Assembly: GCA_937876205.1 (NCBI GenBank)
Contig: CALEII010000034.1
Coordinates: forward strand, 57,837-121,836
Direction: 5' to 3'
Source: an uncultured Clostridia bacterium
Lineage (GTDB): Bacteria; Bacillota; Clostridia; Oscillospirales; Acutalibacteraceae
DNA: 64,000 bases
This document shows positions 25,664-33,943 of the stretch, in pieces (positions within the stretch are counted from its first letter, which is position 1; each line of letters opens with the position of its first letter). The translations under genes and the position numbers were made by a program. The notes beneath the pieces were generated by a model. That model saw nothing but the letters and a program-made list of their open reading frames with translations, was not told the DNA's origin and searched no databases.

Positions 25664-26755
25664 TCAATTTATAATAAGATTTTTAATATCATTGAATGTT
25701 ATTACAACCATCAGCAGCATAAGCAATGCAAGACCGACAACGTGTATAACACCTTCATATTTTGCAGGTATGGGCTTCTTTCTGATTGCTTCAATGAGAA
25801 TAAAGAACAGTCTGCCTCCGTCAAGTGCCGGAACGGGAAGAACATTGAATACGCCGACATTTATTGAGATGAGAGCCATAATATATATTACTGTGTCAAA
25901 CCCTGCACCGCTTGCAACGGCTTCTGTTGTGGTCTGTGCGATTATTGAGACTGTGCCGACGGGGCCTGATAAGTCATTGATTCCGTAGTGACCTGTTACA
26001 AGATCAAACAGTGTCAGCCATACAAGTCTTGCTATTGAAAGCGTGTCTTTCACTGCAGTACCTATAACATTGAAGAAGGTTTTTTCAACGCCCACGATTA
26101 TAAAATCATAAATTATGATGTTATGACCGTTTTCACCCGCTTTTGTTTCAAAACGCACATCACTCAACTGAGTTTTTTCACCGTTTCGTTCAACTGTGAA
26201 ATCATAAACTCCGTCTTCGTCACGTTGAAGTGCATAGCTTATATCACGGCTTGAGTATATATTTGTGCCGTTTATTTCTTTGATAGTGTCACCAACTTCA
26301 AGGCCGTACTGTGAGCTTGTCGCATTTTCATAAAAGCTGTGAATCTGTGGTGTGCCGATGAGATCATCCATAGAAGTGAGAATGACAACAAAAATAAACC
26401 CAAGAATAATGTTCATTATTGCACCTGCGGCAACAATTATAAATTTCTGCCACCATTTTTTATTACAGAAGGCTCTTTCATCGTCAGAAGCTTCATCTTC
26501 ACCCTCCATACTTACAAATCCGCCGATGGGAAGACAGCGCAGTGAATACTGTGTTTCACCTTTCTTTTTCTTGAATATGGCAGGTCCCATACCCAAAGAA
26601 AATTCATTAACCCTTACTTTGAAAAGCTTGGCGGAAAGAAAATGCCCGAGTTCGTGTATGGCAATAATTATGCCGAAAAAGAGTATTGCCATAATTATAG
26701 GCCACACCTTGCCCCATACTGCAGAAAAATCTATTGCAAGAGGTAATATATTCAA
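25664..26755 (-). CDS. rseP: RIP metalloprotease RseP (site-2 protease)
   Basis: 363 aa. The zinc motif HELGHFLSAK lies in the first helix (near 32-41), a single PDZ domain (about 120-205) contains YGLEVGDTIKEINGT, and the second metal-site motif NVLPVPALDGGRLFF is near 305-320. It cuts membrane-embedded anti-sigma factors or signal peptides within the bilayer. The start is TTG at 26755 with AAAGG about 12 nt upstream, a long spacing. Twenty bp after dxr and 34 bp before ispG; this dxr-rseP-ispG order is standard in Firmicutes. Confidence 0.95.
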   Translation of the reverse strand: MNILPLAIDFSAVWGKVWPIIMAILFFGIIIAIHELGHFLSAKLFKVRVNEFSLGMGPAIFKKKKGETQYSLRCLPIGGFVSMEGEDEASDDERAFCNKKWWQKFIIVAAGAIMNIILGFIFVVILTSMDDLIGTPQIHSFYENATSSQYGLEVGDTIKEINGTNIYSSRDISYALQRDEDGVYDFTVERNGEKTQLSDVRFETKAGENGHNIIIYDFIIVGVEKTFFNVIGTAVKDTLSIARLVWLTLFDLVTGHYGINDLSGPVGTVSIIAQTTTEAVASGAGFDTVIYIMALISINVGVFNVLPVPALDGGRLFFILIEAIRKKPIPAKYEGVIHVVGLALLMLLMVVITFNDIKNLIIN

Positions 26756-26775
26756 AAGAAAATCAATCCTTTCAG

Positions 26776-27918
26776 TCAGACGGCATTGATAACTGCTTCT
26801 CTGACTATTTTATCAGAAATATCAATATCGTCAACGGTAAATGTATCCATAACGGGAGCTGCTGCTGCACCCGTGAGAATAAGGTCGGGAATATCGTTGA
26901 ATCTGATTTTTCCCTCACGGAAAAGTCTGTTGACCTCTTCATTTGCCGAATTTACGGCAGAGGGCATAAGACCGCCCTGATTTATCGCATCACGGCATAT
27001 ATCAATGCAGCGGAATGTTTCATAATCAGGCTTATAAAATGTGAGTTTTCCAAGCTGTGCAAAATCTATTTCGCCGACAGGTGATTCAAATCTTTCGGGA
27101 TATGTCAGCGCATACTGAATTGGAATTCTCATATCGGGAAGACCTAGTTGAGCTATTACGGAATTGTCATCGTACTGTACCATTGAGTGAACAATACTTT
27201 CCCTGTGTACAACAATATCAACCATATCGGGAGAAACACCGAAAAGCCATACTGCTTCTATCAGCTCAAGACCTTTATTGAACATTGTGGCAGAGTCAAT
27301 AGTGATTTTTGCACCCATACTCCAATTGGGATGTTTCAGAGCATCGGCTGCGGTCATATTCTCTGTTTCGGCTTTTGTCTTGCCGAAGAAAGGACCGCCT
27401 GATGCAGTAAGAATGATTTTTTTCAGTGCCTTATTGGAGGGTTTGCCCTCAAGACACTGGAAAATTGCAGAATGTTCGCTGTCAACGGGCAGAATGGATA
27501 CGTTATTCAGTTTTGCGGCGTCCATAACAAGCTGACCGCCGGCAACAAGCGACTCTTTGTTTGCAAGAGCAAGCGTTTTTCCGGCATTTATAACGGCAAG
27601 AGTAGGTCTGAGACCTGCCATACCTACAATGGAGTTTATAACAGTGTCAGCATCTGTTTCAGCAGCACACTCAATAATGCCGTCCATTCCCGAAAGCACC
27701 TCTATATCTGTATCGGCAAGGGCAGTTTTAAGCTCAGAAGCACCTTTTTCGTCGTATAGTGCAACCTTCTGAGGCTTCATCAATCTTGCCTGTTCTTCAA
27801 GCAGGTTGCAGTTTGAATGAGCAGTCAGAGCTGTTACTTTGTAGCCGTGCTTCATAGCCACATCAATTGACTGTGTGCCGATGGAACCTGTTGAACCGAG
27901 TATTGCAATTTTTTTCAT
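26776..27918 (-). CDS. dxr: 1-deoxy-D-xylulose 5-phosphate reductoisomerase
   Basis: 380 aa. NADPH-binding loop ILGSTGSIGTQS (residues 5-16), metal-binding LPVDSEHSAIFQCL (near 145-160), the flexible active-site loop LTASGGPFFGK (near 175) and PNWSMGAKITIDSATM (near 200). It converts DXP to MEP, the committed step of the MEP isoprenoid pathway, in the cytosol. GAGGTGAAAAT precedes the ATG; 12 bp after cdsA. Also called ispC. Confidence 0.97.
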   Translation of the reverse strand: MKKIAILGSTGSIGTQSIDVAMKHGYKVTALTAHSNCNLLEEQARLMKPQKVALYDEKGASELKTALADTDIEVLSGMDGIIECAAETDADTVINSIVGMAGLRPTLAVINAGKTLALANKESLVAGGQLVMDAAKLNNVSILPVDSEHSAIFQCLEGKPSNKALKKIILTASGGPFFGKTKAETENMTAADALKHPNWSMGAKITIDSATMFNKGLELIEAVWLFGVSPDMVDIVVHRESIVHSMVQYDDNSVIAQLGLPDMRIPIQYALTYPERFESPVGEIDFAQLGKLTFYKPDYETFRCIDICRDAINQGGLMPSAVNSANEEVNRLFREGKIRFNDIPDLILTGAAAAPVMDTFTVDDIDISDKIVREAVINAV

Positions 27919-27930
27919 ATTTTCACCTCA

Positions 27931-28767
27931 TTAGATTATAAAGTAAAGTGAAAGGTAAAGTGCAGGTAAAACAAACAGACAGCTGTCGATTCTGTCCATA
28001 ACTCCGCCGTGTCCGGGGAAGATATTGCCGAAATCCTTGATGCCGTGATTTCTCTTGATAAGTGAAGCAGAGAGGTCACCGAACATACTTATAACAGAGA
28101 GTACCGCACTTATTATTATAATCTGCCACCATACAAATGTATGCATGGTGAAGAAAAATTTGTCAAAGATAATAAACATTACTGTGCTTGCTATAATATT
28201 GCCTATAACACCGCCGACAGCACCTTCAATTGTCTTGTTGGGGCTTACATTTGGGCAAAGCTTGTTCTTGCCGAGAAATTTACCCGTAAAGTATGCAAAA
28301 GTGTCTGTCATCCAGGCAGAAAACATTGCAAAAAGTATAAGGAAAACACCTGATGACTTGCTGAATTTATCGGGTGCAGTTATGTACACATCTCGAAGCA
28401 TAACAAATACAGATATCGAAAAGGGGACTGTTGCCGTTGCAAACAGAGCTGTGACAATATCATTAAAAGATGTTGTCTTATGCATAGGCACCATAATTAT
28501 CAGGTACGCAAGTACATATATAATAGCTACAGGCATAAAAGGTATGCTTATGTCGAAGTGGAACAGAAACGGAACAGCTGCCGCAGTTATACAACTAACA
28601 GCCAGAATGACCTTGTTTTTTCCGCCTGTTGCTTTAATTATTTCATAAACGGCAATTGCGGAAAACAAGCCCATTATAAGAGGAAGCACAAAGGTGTGCA
28701 GAAAAATAAAGCAGGGAACAAGTATAACTGTTATTGCGGCAATTGCTGTGATTATTCGTGTTTTCAT
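27931..28767 (-). CDS. cdsA: Phosphatidate cytidylyltransferase
   Basis: 278 aa from the ATG at 28767. About eight membrane helices and the C-terminal family signature, which covers FGDLSASLIKR and KDFGNIFPGHGG with VMDRIDS (residues about 220-255). It makes CDP-diacylglycerol from phosphatidic acid and CTP at the membrane. The frame is open to 28797, but only the later ATG has AAAGG at workable distance. A hairpin with an 8-bp stem (28800-28807 / 28817-28824) lies in the 69-bp gap after uppS; no T-run follows, so it is not an obvious terminator. Confidence 0.95.
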   Translation of the reverse strand: MKTRIITAIAAITVILVPCFIFLHTFVLPLIMGLFSAIAVYEIIKATGGKNKVILAVSCITAAAVPFLFHFDISIPFMPVAIIYVLAYLIIMVPMHKTTSFNDIVTALFATATVPFSISVFVMLRDVYITAPDKFSKSSGVFLILFAMFSAWMTDTFAYFTGKFLGKNKLCPNVSPNKTIEGAVGGVIGNIIASTVMFIIFDKFFFTMHTFVWWQIIIISAVLSVISMFGDLSASLIKRNHGIKDFGNIFPGHGGVMDRIDSCLFVLPALYLSLYFII

Positions 28768-28836
28768 ATGTGTAAAACCTTTCATTAACAACGGCAAACA
28801 GCGGAACCGTAATAAAGTTCCGCTGAGCAGTTGTTT

Positions 28837-29574
28837 TTATACACCGCCGAAACGGCGATTTCTTTGTTCGTACGCTCTGAGAGCTTCATTAAAATGCTCT
28901 TGAGTGAAGTCGGGCCAGAGTACATCTGAAAACCACAGTTCAGAATAAGCACCCTGCCAGGTAAGGAAGTTTGATGTTCTGAATTCACCGCTCGGACGGA
29001 TTATCAGATCGGGGTCAGGCTGCCCCTTTGTGTAAAGATAGTCTGAAATCATAGCTTCATCTATCTCTTCAGGTGAAATTTCACCGTTTACAGCTTTTTT
29101 TGCAATTTCTTTAACTGCGGAAGCAATTTCGTGTCTTCCACCGTAGTTTATTGCAATATTAAGAGTTATTCTGGATTTATCTTTTGTAAGCTGTTCAGTG
29201 TAGCTCATAAGATTGAGAAGCTCGGAAGAAATGCCGTTTCTGTCACCTATGAATTTAAGTCTGATGCCCTTTTCTTCATTTTCTCTTATTCTGTCGATCA
29301 CTTCATTAAGATAATCACCGAACAGAGTCATAATTGCATTGACTTCAGCTTCGGGGCGTTTCCAGTTTTCGGTTGAAAAGGCATAAAATGTGACGCATTC
29401 AATCCCGAGATCTGCGGCATACTCACCGATTTTACGGAATGTTTTTGCTCCTTCTTTATGACCTTCACTTCTGGGCAGCCCTCTGTTTTTTGCCCATCTT
29501 CCGTTACCGTCCATTATAAAGCCCACGTGGCGGGGCAGTACGGAAAACTCAGGCAGGCATTTGTTGTCAGCCAT
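28837..29574 (-). CDS. uppS: Undecaprenyl diphosphate synthase (isoprenyl transferase)
   Basis: 245 aa from the ATG at 29574, where GGAG lies 7 nt upstream; upstream in-frame codons fall inside frr. Motifs: HVGFIMDGNGRWAKNRGLPR (residues 16-35, catalytic Asp), FYAFSTENWKRP (near 83), INYGGRHEI (near 155) and DPDLIIRPSGEFRTSNF (near 200). It builds the C55 lipid carrier of peptidoglycan from IPP and FPP. The start lies 1 nt beyond the frr stop, so the two are probably translationally coupled. Confidence 0.97.
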   Translation of the reverse strand: MADNKCLPEFSVLPRHVGFIMDGNGRWAKNRGLPRSEGHKEGAKTFRKIGEYAADLGIECVTFYAFSTENWKRPEAEVNAIMTLFGDYLNEVIDRIRENEEKGIRLKFIGDRNGISSELLNLMSYTEQLTKDKSRITLNIAINYGGRHEIASAVKEIAKKAVNGEISPEEIDEAMISDYLYTKGQPDPDLIIRPSGEFRTSNFLTWQGAYSELWFSDVLWPDFTQEHFNEALRAYEQRNRRFGGV

Positions 29575-29575
29575 T

Positions 29576-30136
29576 TTAAATCTCCATAATTTCAGCAGAC
29601 TTTGCTTTTTCGATTTCTTCAATCTGCTTTACAAAATCATCAGTAATCTTCTGGATTTTGTCTTCACCCAGCTTCTGATCGTCTTCGGTGATTTCATTTG
29701 CTTTCTTCATTGACTTTATTTTGTCAATGGAGTCACGTCTTATCTGACGGACAGCAACCTTTGAGTCTTCAGCAATCTTTGAAATATCCTTTGTAAGCTG
29801 CTTTCTTCTTTCCTCTGTAAGAGGAGGAAAGTTAAGACGGATAACAGTGCCGTCATTCTGAGGATTGATGCCAAGGTCTGATGTCTGGATAGCCTTACAG
29901 ATAAGTGTAAGTGCTGACTTGTCCCAGGGCTGAATAACAAGAGTTCTTGCGTCTGCATTTGATACGCTTGCCATCTGAGCGATGGGTGTGGGAGTGCCGT
30001 AATAGTCAGCCTGAATCTTGTCAAGGACTTTTGCGCTTGCTCTGCCTGCTCTTATTGAATCATATTCTGAGTGAAGAGCGTTGATTGTTTTATTCATTCT
30101 GGTTTTGGTGTTTTCGTAAAGTTCTTTAAGTTCCAT
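29576..30136 (-). CDS. frr: Ribosome recycling factor
   Basis: 186 aa, exact family length. Starts with a helix and carries SIRAGRASAKVLDKI near 27-42 and YYGTPTPIAQMASVS near 45-60, with RRDSIDKIKSMKK and the three-helix bundle at the C-terminus. It splits post-termination ribosomes together with EF-G. GGAGGTATACTC precedes the ATG. Located 27 bp after pyrH, the usual bacterial order. Confidence 0.98.
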   Translation of the reverse strand: MELKELYENTKTRMNKTINALHSEYDSIRAGRASAKVLDKIQADYYGTPTPIAQMASVSNADARTLVIQPWDKSALTLICKAIQTSDLGINPQNDGTVIRLNFPPLTEERRKQLTKDISKIAEDSKVAVRQIRRDSIDKIKSMKKANEITEDDQKLGEDKIQKITDDFVKQIEEIEKAKSAEIMEI

Positions 30137-30163
30137 GAGTATACCTCCGATTATATATTTTTA

Positions 30164-30871
30164 TCAGTCAACAACAAGAGTGCCGATATCTTCACCTGTA
30201 ACAGCTCTGAAGATGTTTTCGGGATCCTGAAGATTGAATACGAGAATGGGAATGTTGTTGTCTTTGCAAAGTGCGGCAGCAGTGCTGTCCATAACACCGT
30301 AGCCTTTTTCAACCACCTGTGCGTGAGTCAGTGACTCGAATTTGACTGCATCGTCAAACTTGTTGGGGTCTTTATTGTAAACACCGTCAACATTTGTTGC
30401 CTTGAGCATAACATCGGCTTTTATTTCTGCAGCTCTGAGTGATGCGGCTGTGTCTGTGCTGAAATAGGGTGAACCTGTTCCGCAACCGAATATAACAACT
30501 CTGCCTTTTTCAAAATGTCTGATAGCTTTATTTCTTATGTAAGGCTCTGCGATCTGACGCATTTCAATTGCAGTCTGAACTCTTACCTCAACGCCCATTG
30601 ATTCAAGTGTATCTGCAACTGCAAGAGCATTCATTGTTGTGGCAAGCATACCGATGTGGTCTGCTCTGGTTCTGTCCATACTGCCGCTTGAGCGTCCTCT
30701 CCAGAAGTTTCCTCCGCCGACAACGATACCGATCTGTACACCTATATCGGTACATTTCTTTATAACCTTGCAGACGCTTGCAACTGTGTCAAAGTCGATG
30801 CCCTGCTTCTTGTCGCCGGCAAGCACTTCGCCTGAGAGCTTCAAGAGAATTCTGTTAAATTTTTTCTCCAT
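30164..30871 (-). CDS. pyrH: UMP kinase
   Basis: 235 aa amino-acid-kinase fold. [14 protein letters not shown] (near 9-22) and [14 protein letters not shown] (near 48-61) bind phosphates; [13 protein letters not shown] (near 130) and [13 protein letters not shown] (near 157) form the nucleotide site. It phosphorylates UMP to UDP. GGAGGTATTC precedes the ATG. First gene of the ten-gene minus-strand run reaching the lysozyme at 20757. Confidence 0.98.
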   Translation of the reverse strand: MEKKFNRILLKLSGEVLAGDKKQGIDFDTVASVCKVIKKCTDIGVQIGIVVGGGNFWRGRSSGSMDRTRADHIGMLATTMNALAVADTLESMGVEVRVQTAIEMRQIAEPYIRNKAIRHFEKGRVVIFGCGTGSPYFSTDTAASLRAAEIKADVMLKATNVDGVYNKDPNKFDDAVKFESLTHAQVVEKGYGVMDSTAAALCKDNNIPILVFNLQDPENIFRAVTGEDIGTLVVD

Positions 30872-30905
30872 AAAAAAGAATACCTCCGTATTATGGTTTT
30901 TATAT

Positions 30906-30934
30906 ATTTTACATTATTTTTTTGTTTCTGTAAA
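30906..30934 (-). promoter_or_regulatory. Sigma-A promoter of pyrH
   Basis: TTTACA (30934-30929), 17-nt spacer, TAAAAT (30911-30906) on the minus strand; start expected near 30899, 28 nt before the ATG. Confidence 0.6.
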
Positions 30935-30953
30935 GAGTATTATAATAAAATTG

Positions 30954-30982
30954 TTGACTAAATTGAAAAAAAAGTATATAAT
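30954..30982 (+). promoter_or_regulatory. Sigma-A promoter of the NahK-like kinase gene
   Basis: TTGACT (30954-30959), 17-nt spacer, TATAAT (30977-30982). Divergent from the pyrH promoter in the same 157-bp gap. Confidence 0.75.
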
Positions 30983-31028
30983 TACATTCAGAATTATATA
31001 ATATCATTTTTGAAAGGATTTTTTTCCT

Positions 31029-32144
31029 ATGGCAATTATTGAAGACAAACTTCCGTCTACTATTGACGAAATTCTCTCAGCGTACAATCTTGGCGGCAGA
31101 ATGACTGACTGGCAGATGTTGCACACAGGTCATATTAACAGAACTTATGTAATAACACTTGATAACGGTGAAAAAAGACTTCTTCAGATGATAAATGTGA
31201 CTGTGTTCAAAAAACCTGTCGAACTTATGGATAATGCAATGCGTGTCACTGACCATATCCGTAAAAAGATTGTTGAAGAGGGCGGAAACCCTGCAAGAGA
31301 GACTCTCTCAGTGTTTTTTACTGCTGACGGTAATAACTGTTTTGTTGACTCAAACGGTAACTATTGGAGAATCTATAACTATATAGATAATGCTTTTTCT
31401 TATGACAGTATAGAAAATGATGAGATTTTTTATACTGCAGGTGCTGCATTCGGTAAATTCCAGTCACAGCTTGCTGATTTCCCCGGTGACACTCTTTATG
31501 ATACAATTCCTTTTTTCCACGATACATACAGAAGATTTCTTAATCTGAAGGCTTCTGCCGAAAAGGATGTTGTAAACAGAAAGGCAGAAGTTCTTCCCGA
31601 GCTTGAATTTGCCTTTGCAAGAGAAGCAGATACAAAGGTTATTGTAGATCTTATTGCTAAAGGTGAAATTCCTGTCCGTGTTACACACAATGACACAAAG
31701 CTCAATAATATTATGTTTGACAAAGACACAAATGAAGCAGTTTGTATCGTTGATCTTGATACAGTTATGCCCGGCTCAGCTCTTTACGACTTCGGTGATG
31801 CTATCCGTTTCGGAGCCAGCACTGCCGCAGAGGACGAAAAAGACCTGTCAAAGGTTTCAATGGATATAAATCTTTATGAGAAGTATGTCAAGGGCTACCT
31901 TTCAACTGCAGGTGAGAGCCTTAATGCTAAAGAAATTGAATACCTTCCTTTCTCAGCTAAGCTTCTTACTCTTGAATGCGGTATGAGATTCCTTGCAGAT
32001 TACCTTGACGGTGATGTTTATTTCGGCACTTCATATCCCGAGCATAATCTTGACAGATGTCGTACTCAGTTCAAGCTCGTTGCTGATATGGAGAGTAAAA
32101 TGGATGAGATGATGAGAGTTACTCAGGAGGCATATAATAAATGA
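31029..32144 (+). CDS. N-acetylhexosamine 1-kinase-like phosphotransferase
   Basis: 371 aa aminoglycoside-phosphotransferase/choline-kinase fold. LHTGHINRTYVITL (near 36-49) is the glycine-poor nucleotide loop, VTHNDTKLNNIMFD (near 218-231) the catalytic Brenner motif with Asp and Asn, and VDLDTVMPGSALYDFGDAIR (near 239-258) the metal-binding block. HNDTKLNN plus DLDTVMPG is the pattern of NahK, which phosphorylates N-acetylglucosamine or N-acetylgalactosamine at C1. Exact sugar unproven. AAAGGA precedes the ATG. It overlaps the following membrane-protein gene by 4 nt. Confidence 0.85.
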   Translation: MAIIEDKLPSTIDEILSAYNLGGRMTDWQMLHTGHINRTYVITLDNGEKRLLQMINVTVFKKPVELMDNAMRVTDHIRKKIVEEGGNPARETLSVFFTADGNNCFVDSNGNYWRIYNYIDNAFSYDSIENDEIFYTAGAAFGKFQSQLADFPGDTLYDTIPFFHDTYRRFLNLKASAEKDVVNRKAEVLPELEFAFAREADTKVIVDLIAKGEIPVRVTHNDTKLNNIMFDKDTNEAVCIVDLDTVMPGSALYDFGDAIRFGASTAAEDEKDLSKVSMDINLYEKYVKGYLSTAGESLNAKEIEYLPFSAKLLTLECGMRFLADYLDGDVYFGTSYPEHNLDRCRTQFKLVADMESKMDEMMRVTQEAYNK

Positions 32145-32854
32145 GAAAAAGCGAAATAGCAAAGGGGCTTGATTTAAAAGCCACCCAGATATTTATTGCT
32201 GCTGCAACAGCACTTGTGGCAAATTCGCTTATCAATAATCTCACAAGACTTCCTGATATGCCTGCCGTCGCACAGACTGTAGGTGCCGCATTTGTTGTAG
32301 TGACAAGTATATTTGCGTATGTTATGCAGATAAGAGGCTTTTTGACAGTTGACAAGGCGTGCAAACTGTGTGAAAAGAACGAAAATTATTATATGGGCAA
32401 AAATCTTACTGTTTTTGCAGTTGTGTGTATAATAATTGGCGTTATACTCAGTATTGCAGCTCTTGTGTTCAGTATGTTTATTGCTCAGTACAATGCAGCA
32501 GATGGGCTTACTCAATCTGATCTTCAGGCAAGAAACAATATCGTGCTGATAACTGCAATCATAAACATTGCAATGCAGTTTTTTGCTGTTTCAACACCTT
32601 TTATTTTCTATCTGTGGCGGATTTATAAGCTCACTCCCGCAAGTGACAGAATCAATAAAATTGCTCTTCTCACTCTTGTTGTGCTGGTGCTTCATCTTGC
32701 GATAGGTGTGCTGAACAGTGTTTATTCCGTTAAAAGCTCAGATAACAGCTTCCTGCCGACTTTCTCAAGTGTTCTCAATACACTCAAATACCTTGTGCTA
32801 ATGATATTCTTTATGGCAAGGAAACAAAGTCTTGATAAAATGATTACAGAATAA
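32141..32854 (+). CDS. Uncharacterised membrane protein
   Basis: 237 aa with about five or six hydrophobic helices and a basic N-terminus (MRKSEIAKGLDLKATQ). No domain recognised. It contains one CKLCEKNENYY stretch in a cytosolic loop near residue 75, too short for a zinc site alone. The ATG overlaps the kinase stop (ATGA), with GGAGG 12 nt upstream inside the kinase gene. A strong terminator follows, closing the two-gene unit. Confidence 0.75.
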   Translation: MRKSEIAKGLDLKATQIFIAAATALVANSLINNLTRLPDMPAVAQTVGAAFVVVTSIFAYVMQIRGFLTVDKACKLCEKNENYYMGKNLTVFAVVCIIIGVILSIAALVFSMFIAQYNAADGLTQSDLQARNNIVLITAIINIAMQFFAVSTPFIFYLWRIYKLTPASDRINKIALLTLVVLVLHLAIGVLNSVYSVKSSDNSFLPTFSSVLNTLKYLVLMIFFMARKQSLDKMITE

Positions 32855-32861
32855 AAAATTA

Positions 32862-32889
32862 CTCCGTATCGGCTGATACGGAGATTTTT
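32862..32889 (+). terminator. Rho-independent terminator of the kinase unit
   Basis: Nine-bp stem CTCCGTATC / GATACGGAG with a GGCT loop, then ATTTTTT. Starts 8 bp after the membrane-protein stop. Confidence 0.88.
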
Positions 32890-32893
32890 TATC

Positions 32894-33170
32894 TTAGGGT
32901 GACGGGAATAAAACGAACCCGTTTTTTACAGGCTGATTTCCGTCAATACTTCGTTAAAATACTCGCAAATCCGTCAAGGATTTGCTGCGTTTTTGCCTTG
33001 TCTTGCCAAAAATCCGCACTGTAAAAAATCTTCGACCTTAAAACGAGAGATTTTTATTGGATTTTTGGTATTGAGGATGAAGGAAGGCTATCGCCTTTCA
33101 AATCCGAAATGCCGAAAAGACTTAAAAATAGCCGTTTTTAGGCTGGTTCGGATTATTTCCGTCACCCTAA
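32894..33170. repeat. 277-bp non-coding element with 12-bp perfect terminal inverted repeats
   Basis: TTAGGGTGACGG at the left end and CCGTCACCCTAA at the right end are exact complements; with three mismatches the match extends to about 26 bp on each side (ending CGAACC). There is no convincing reading frame inside, only short shadows. The terminal TA of each end would fit a TA target duplication, as in mariner/IS630-type miniature elements. The right end lies across the stop codon (TAG, 33169-33167) of the minus-strand isomerase gene. Together with the terminator it fills the 312-bp gap between genes. Confidence 0.78.
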
Positions 33171-33931
33171 CCGAGCTTTTTCATATATTCAAAAGCTTCT
33201 TTACTTGACTGCATTGCATCAACTGCCCAGTTGTTGTCCTGCTCAAACATAATGTAAGGAATACCTAGTTCTTTTGCTGTTTCATAGCAGGCAGGTAAGT
33301 CAACAACACCTTTTCCAAGCTCTGTGAATGCCCAGGGATGCTCACCGTCTTCAACAGGATTGTAGTCTTTGAAGTGAAGCACCTTGACTCTGCCTTTCAT
33401 CTTCTTGAGATACTCGGCAGGATTTTTACCTGCAATCTGAAGCCATGCAACATCAGGCACAAACCAGAGAAGGTCGGAATCAAGCTCAAGCATTCTGTCA
33501 AGAATTGATTTTTCACCGTAGCACTCAAGGTCAAAATTGTGATTGTGGTATGCAAGATGCACGCCTCTTTCACGCATTCTCTTGGCAACAGGGATAAGGT
33601 CCTGAATGAACTTGTCAACACCTTCCTCTGTTCTTTCATATTCACCCGGCATACAACCGATACCGATACAGTCACAGCCAAGATTGAGGTGCTCATCAAT
33701 GACTGCATCAGTTTCATTCATCATTCTTTCAAAGGATGTATGTGTCACACAGACAGTCATATCATATTTCTTTACTGTCTCAGCAAGCTCATTCCAGTCA
33801 ACTTTGCCTATACCTGATATCTGAATGTCTCTGACACCCCAGGATGCAAGCTCTGCAAGAGTCTTGTCTATTTCCTCAATAGTTTTGCAGTAATCACGGA
33901 TTGTATATGTCTGAATTCCTACTTTTATCAT
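33167..33931 (-). CDS. Sugar phosphate isomerase/epimerase (AP-endonuclease 2 TIM barrel)
   Basis: 254 aa, one xylose-isomerase-like TIM barrel. Metal-ligand candidates are LAYHNHNFDLE (His near 145), WFVPDVAWL (Asp near 175), VLHFKDYNP (His near 205) and IMFEQDNNW (Glu near 240). Relatives epimerise or dehydrate sugars and cyclitols (IolE/IolH-like). AAGGAGATAAAAC precedes the ATG. It starts 12 bp after a secreted lipase-like gene and shares its promoter. The stop codon is formed by the end of an inverted-repeat element. Substrate unknown. Confidence 0.85.
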   Translation of the reverse strand: MIKVGIQTYTIRDYCKTIEEIDKTLAELASWGVRDIQISGIGKVDWNELAETVKKYDMTVCVTHTSFERMMNETDAVIDEHLNLGCDCIGIGCMPGEYERTEEGVDKFIQDLIPVAKRMRERGVHLAYHNHNFDLECYGEKSILDRMLELDSDLLWFVPDVAWLQIAGKNPAEYLKKMKGRVKVLHFKDYNPVEDGEHPWAFTELGKGVVDLPACYETAKELGIPYIMFEQDNNWAVDAMQSSKEAFEYMKKLG

Positions 33932-33943
33932 TGTTTTATCTCC

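Noticed and set aside
28800..28824. Terminator between uppS and cdsA
   Set aside because: A stable 8-bp hairpin exists but no T-run follows on the minus strand, and the genes form one conserved operon.
32993..33208. Seventy-one-codon frame inside the inverted-repeat element
   Set aside because: Low-complexity, no ribosome site, no recognisable domain, and it runs into the neighbouring gene on the other strand.
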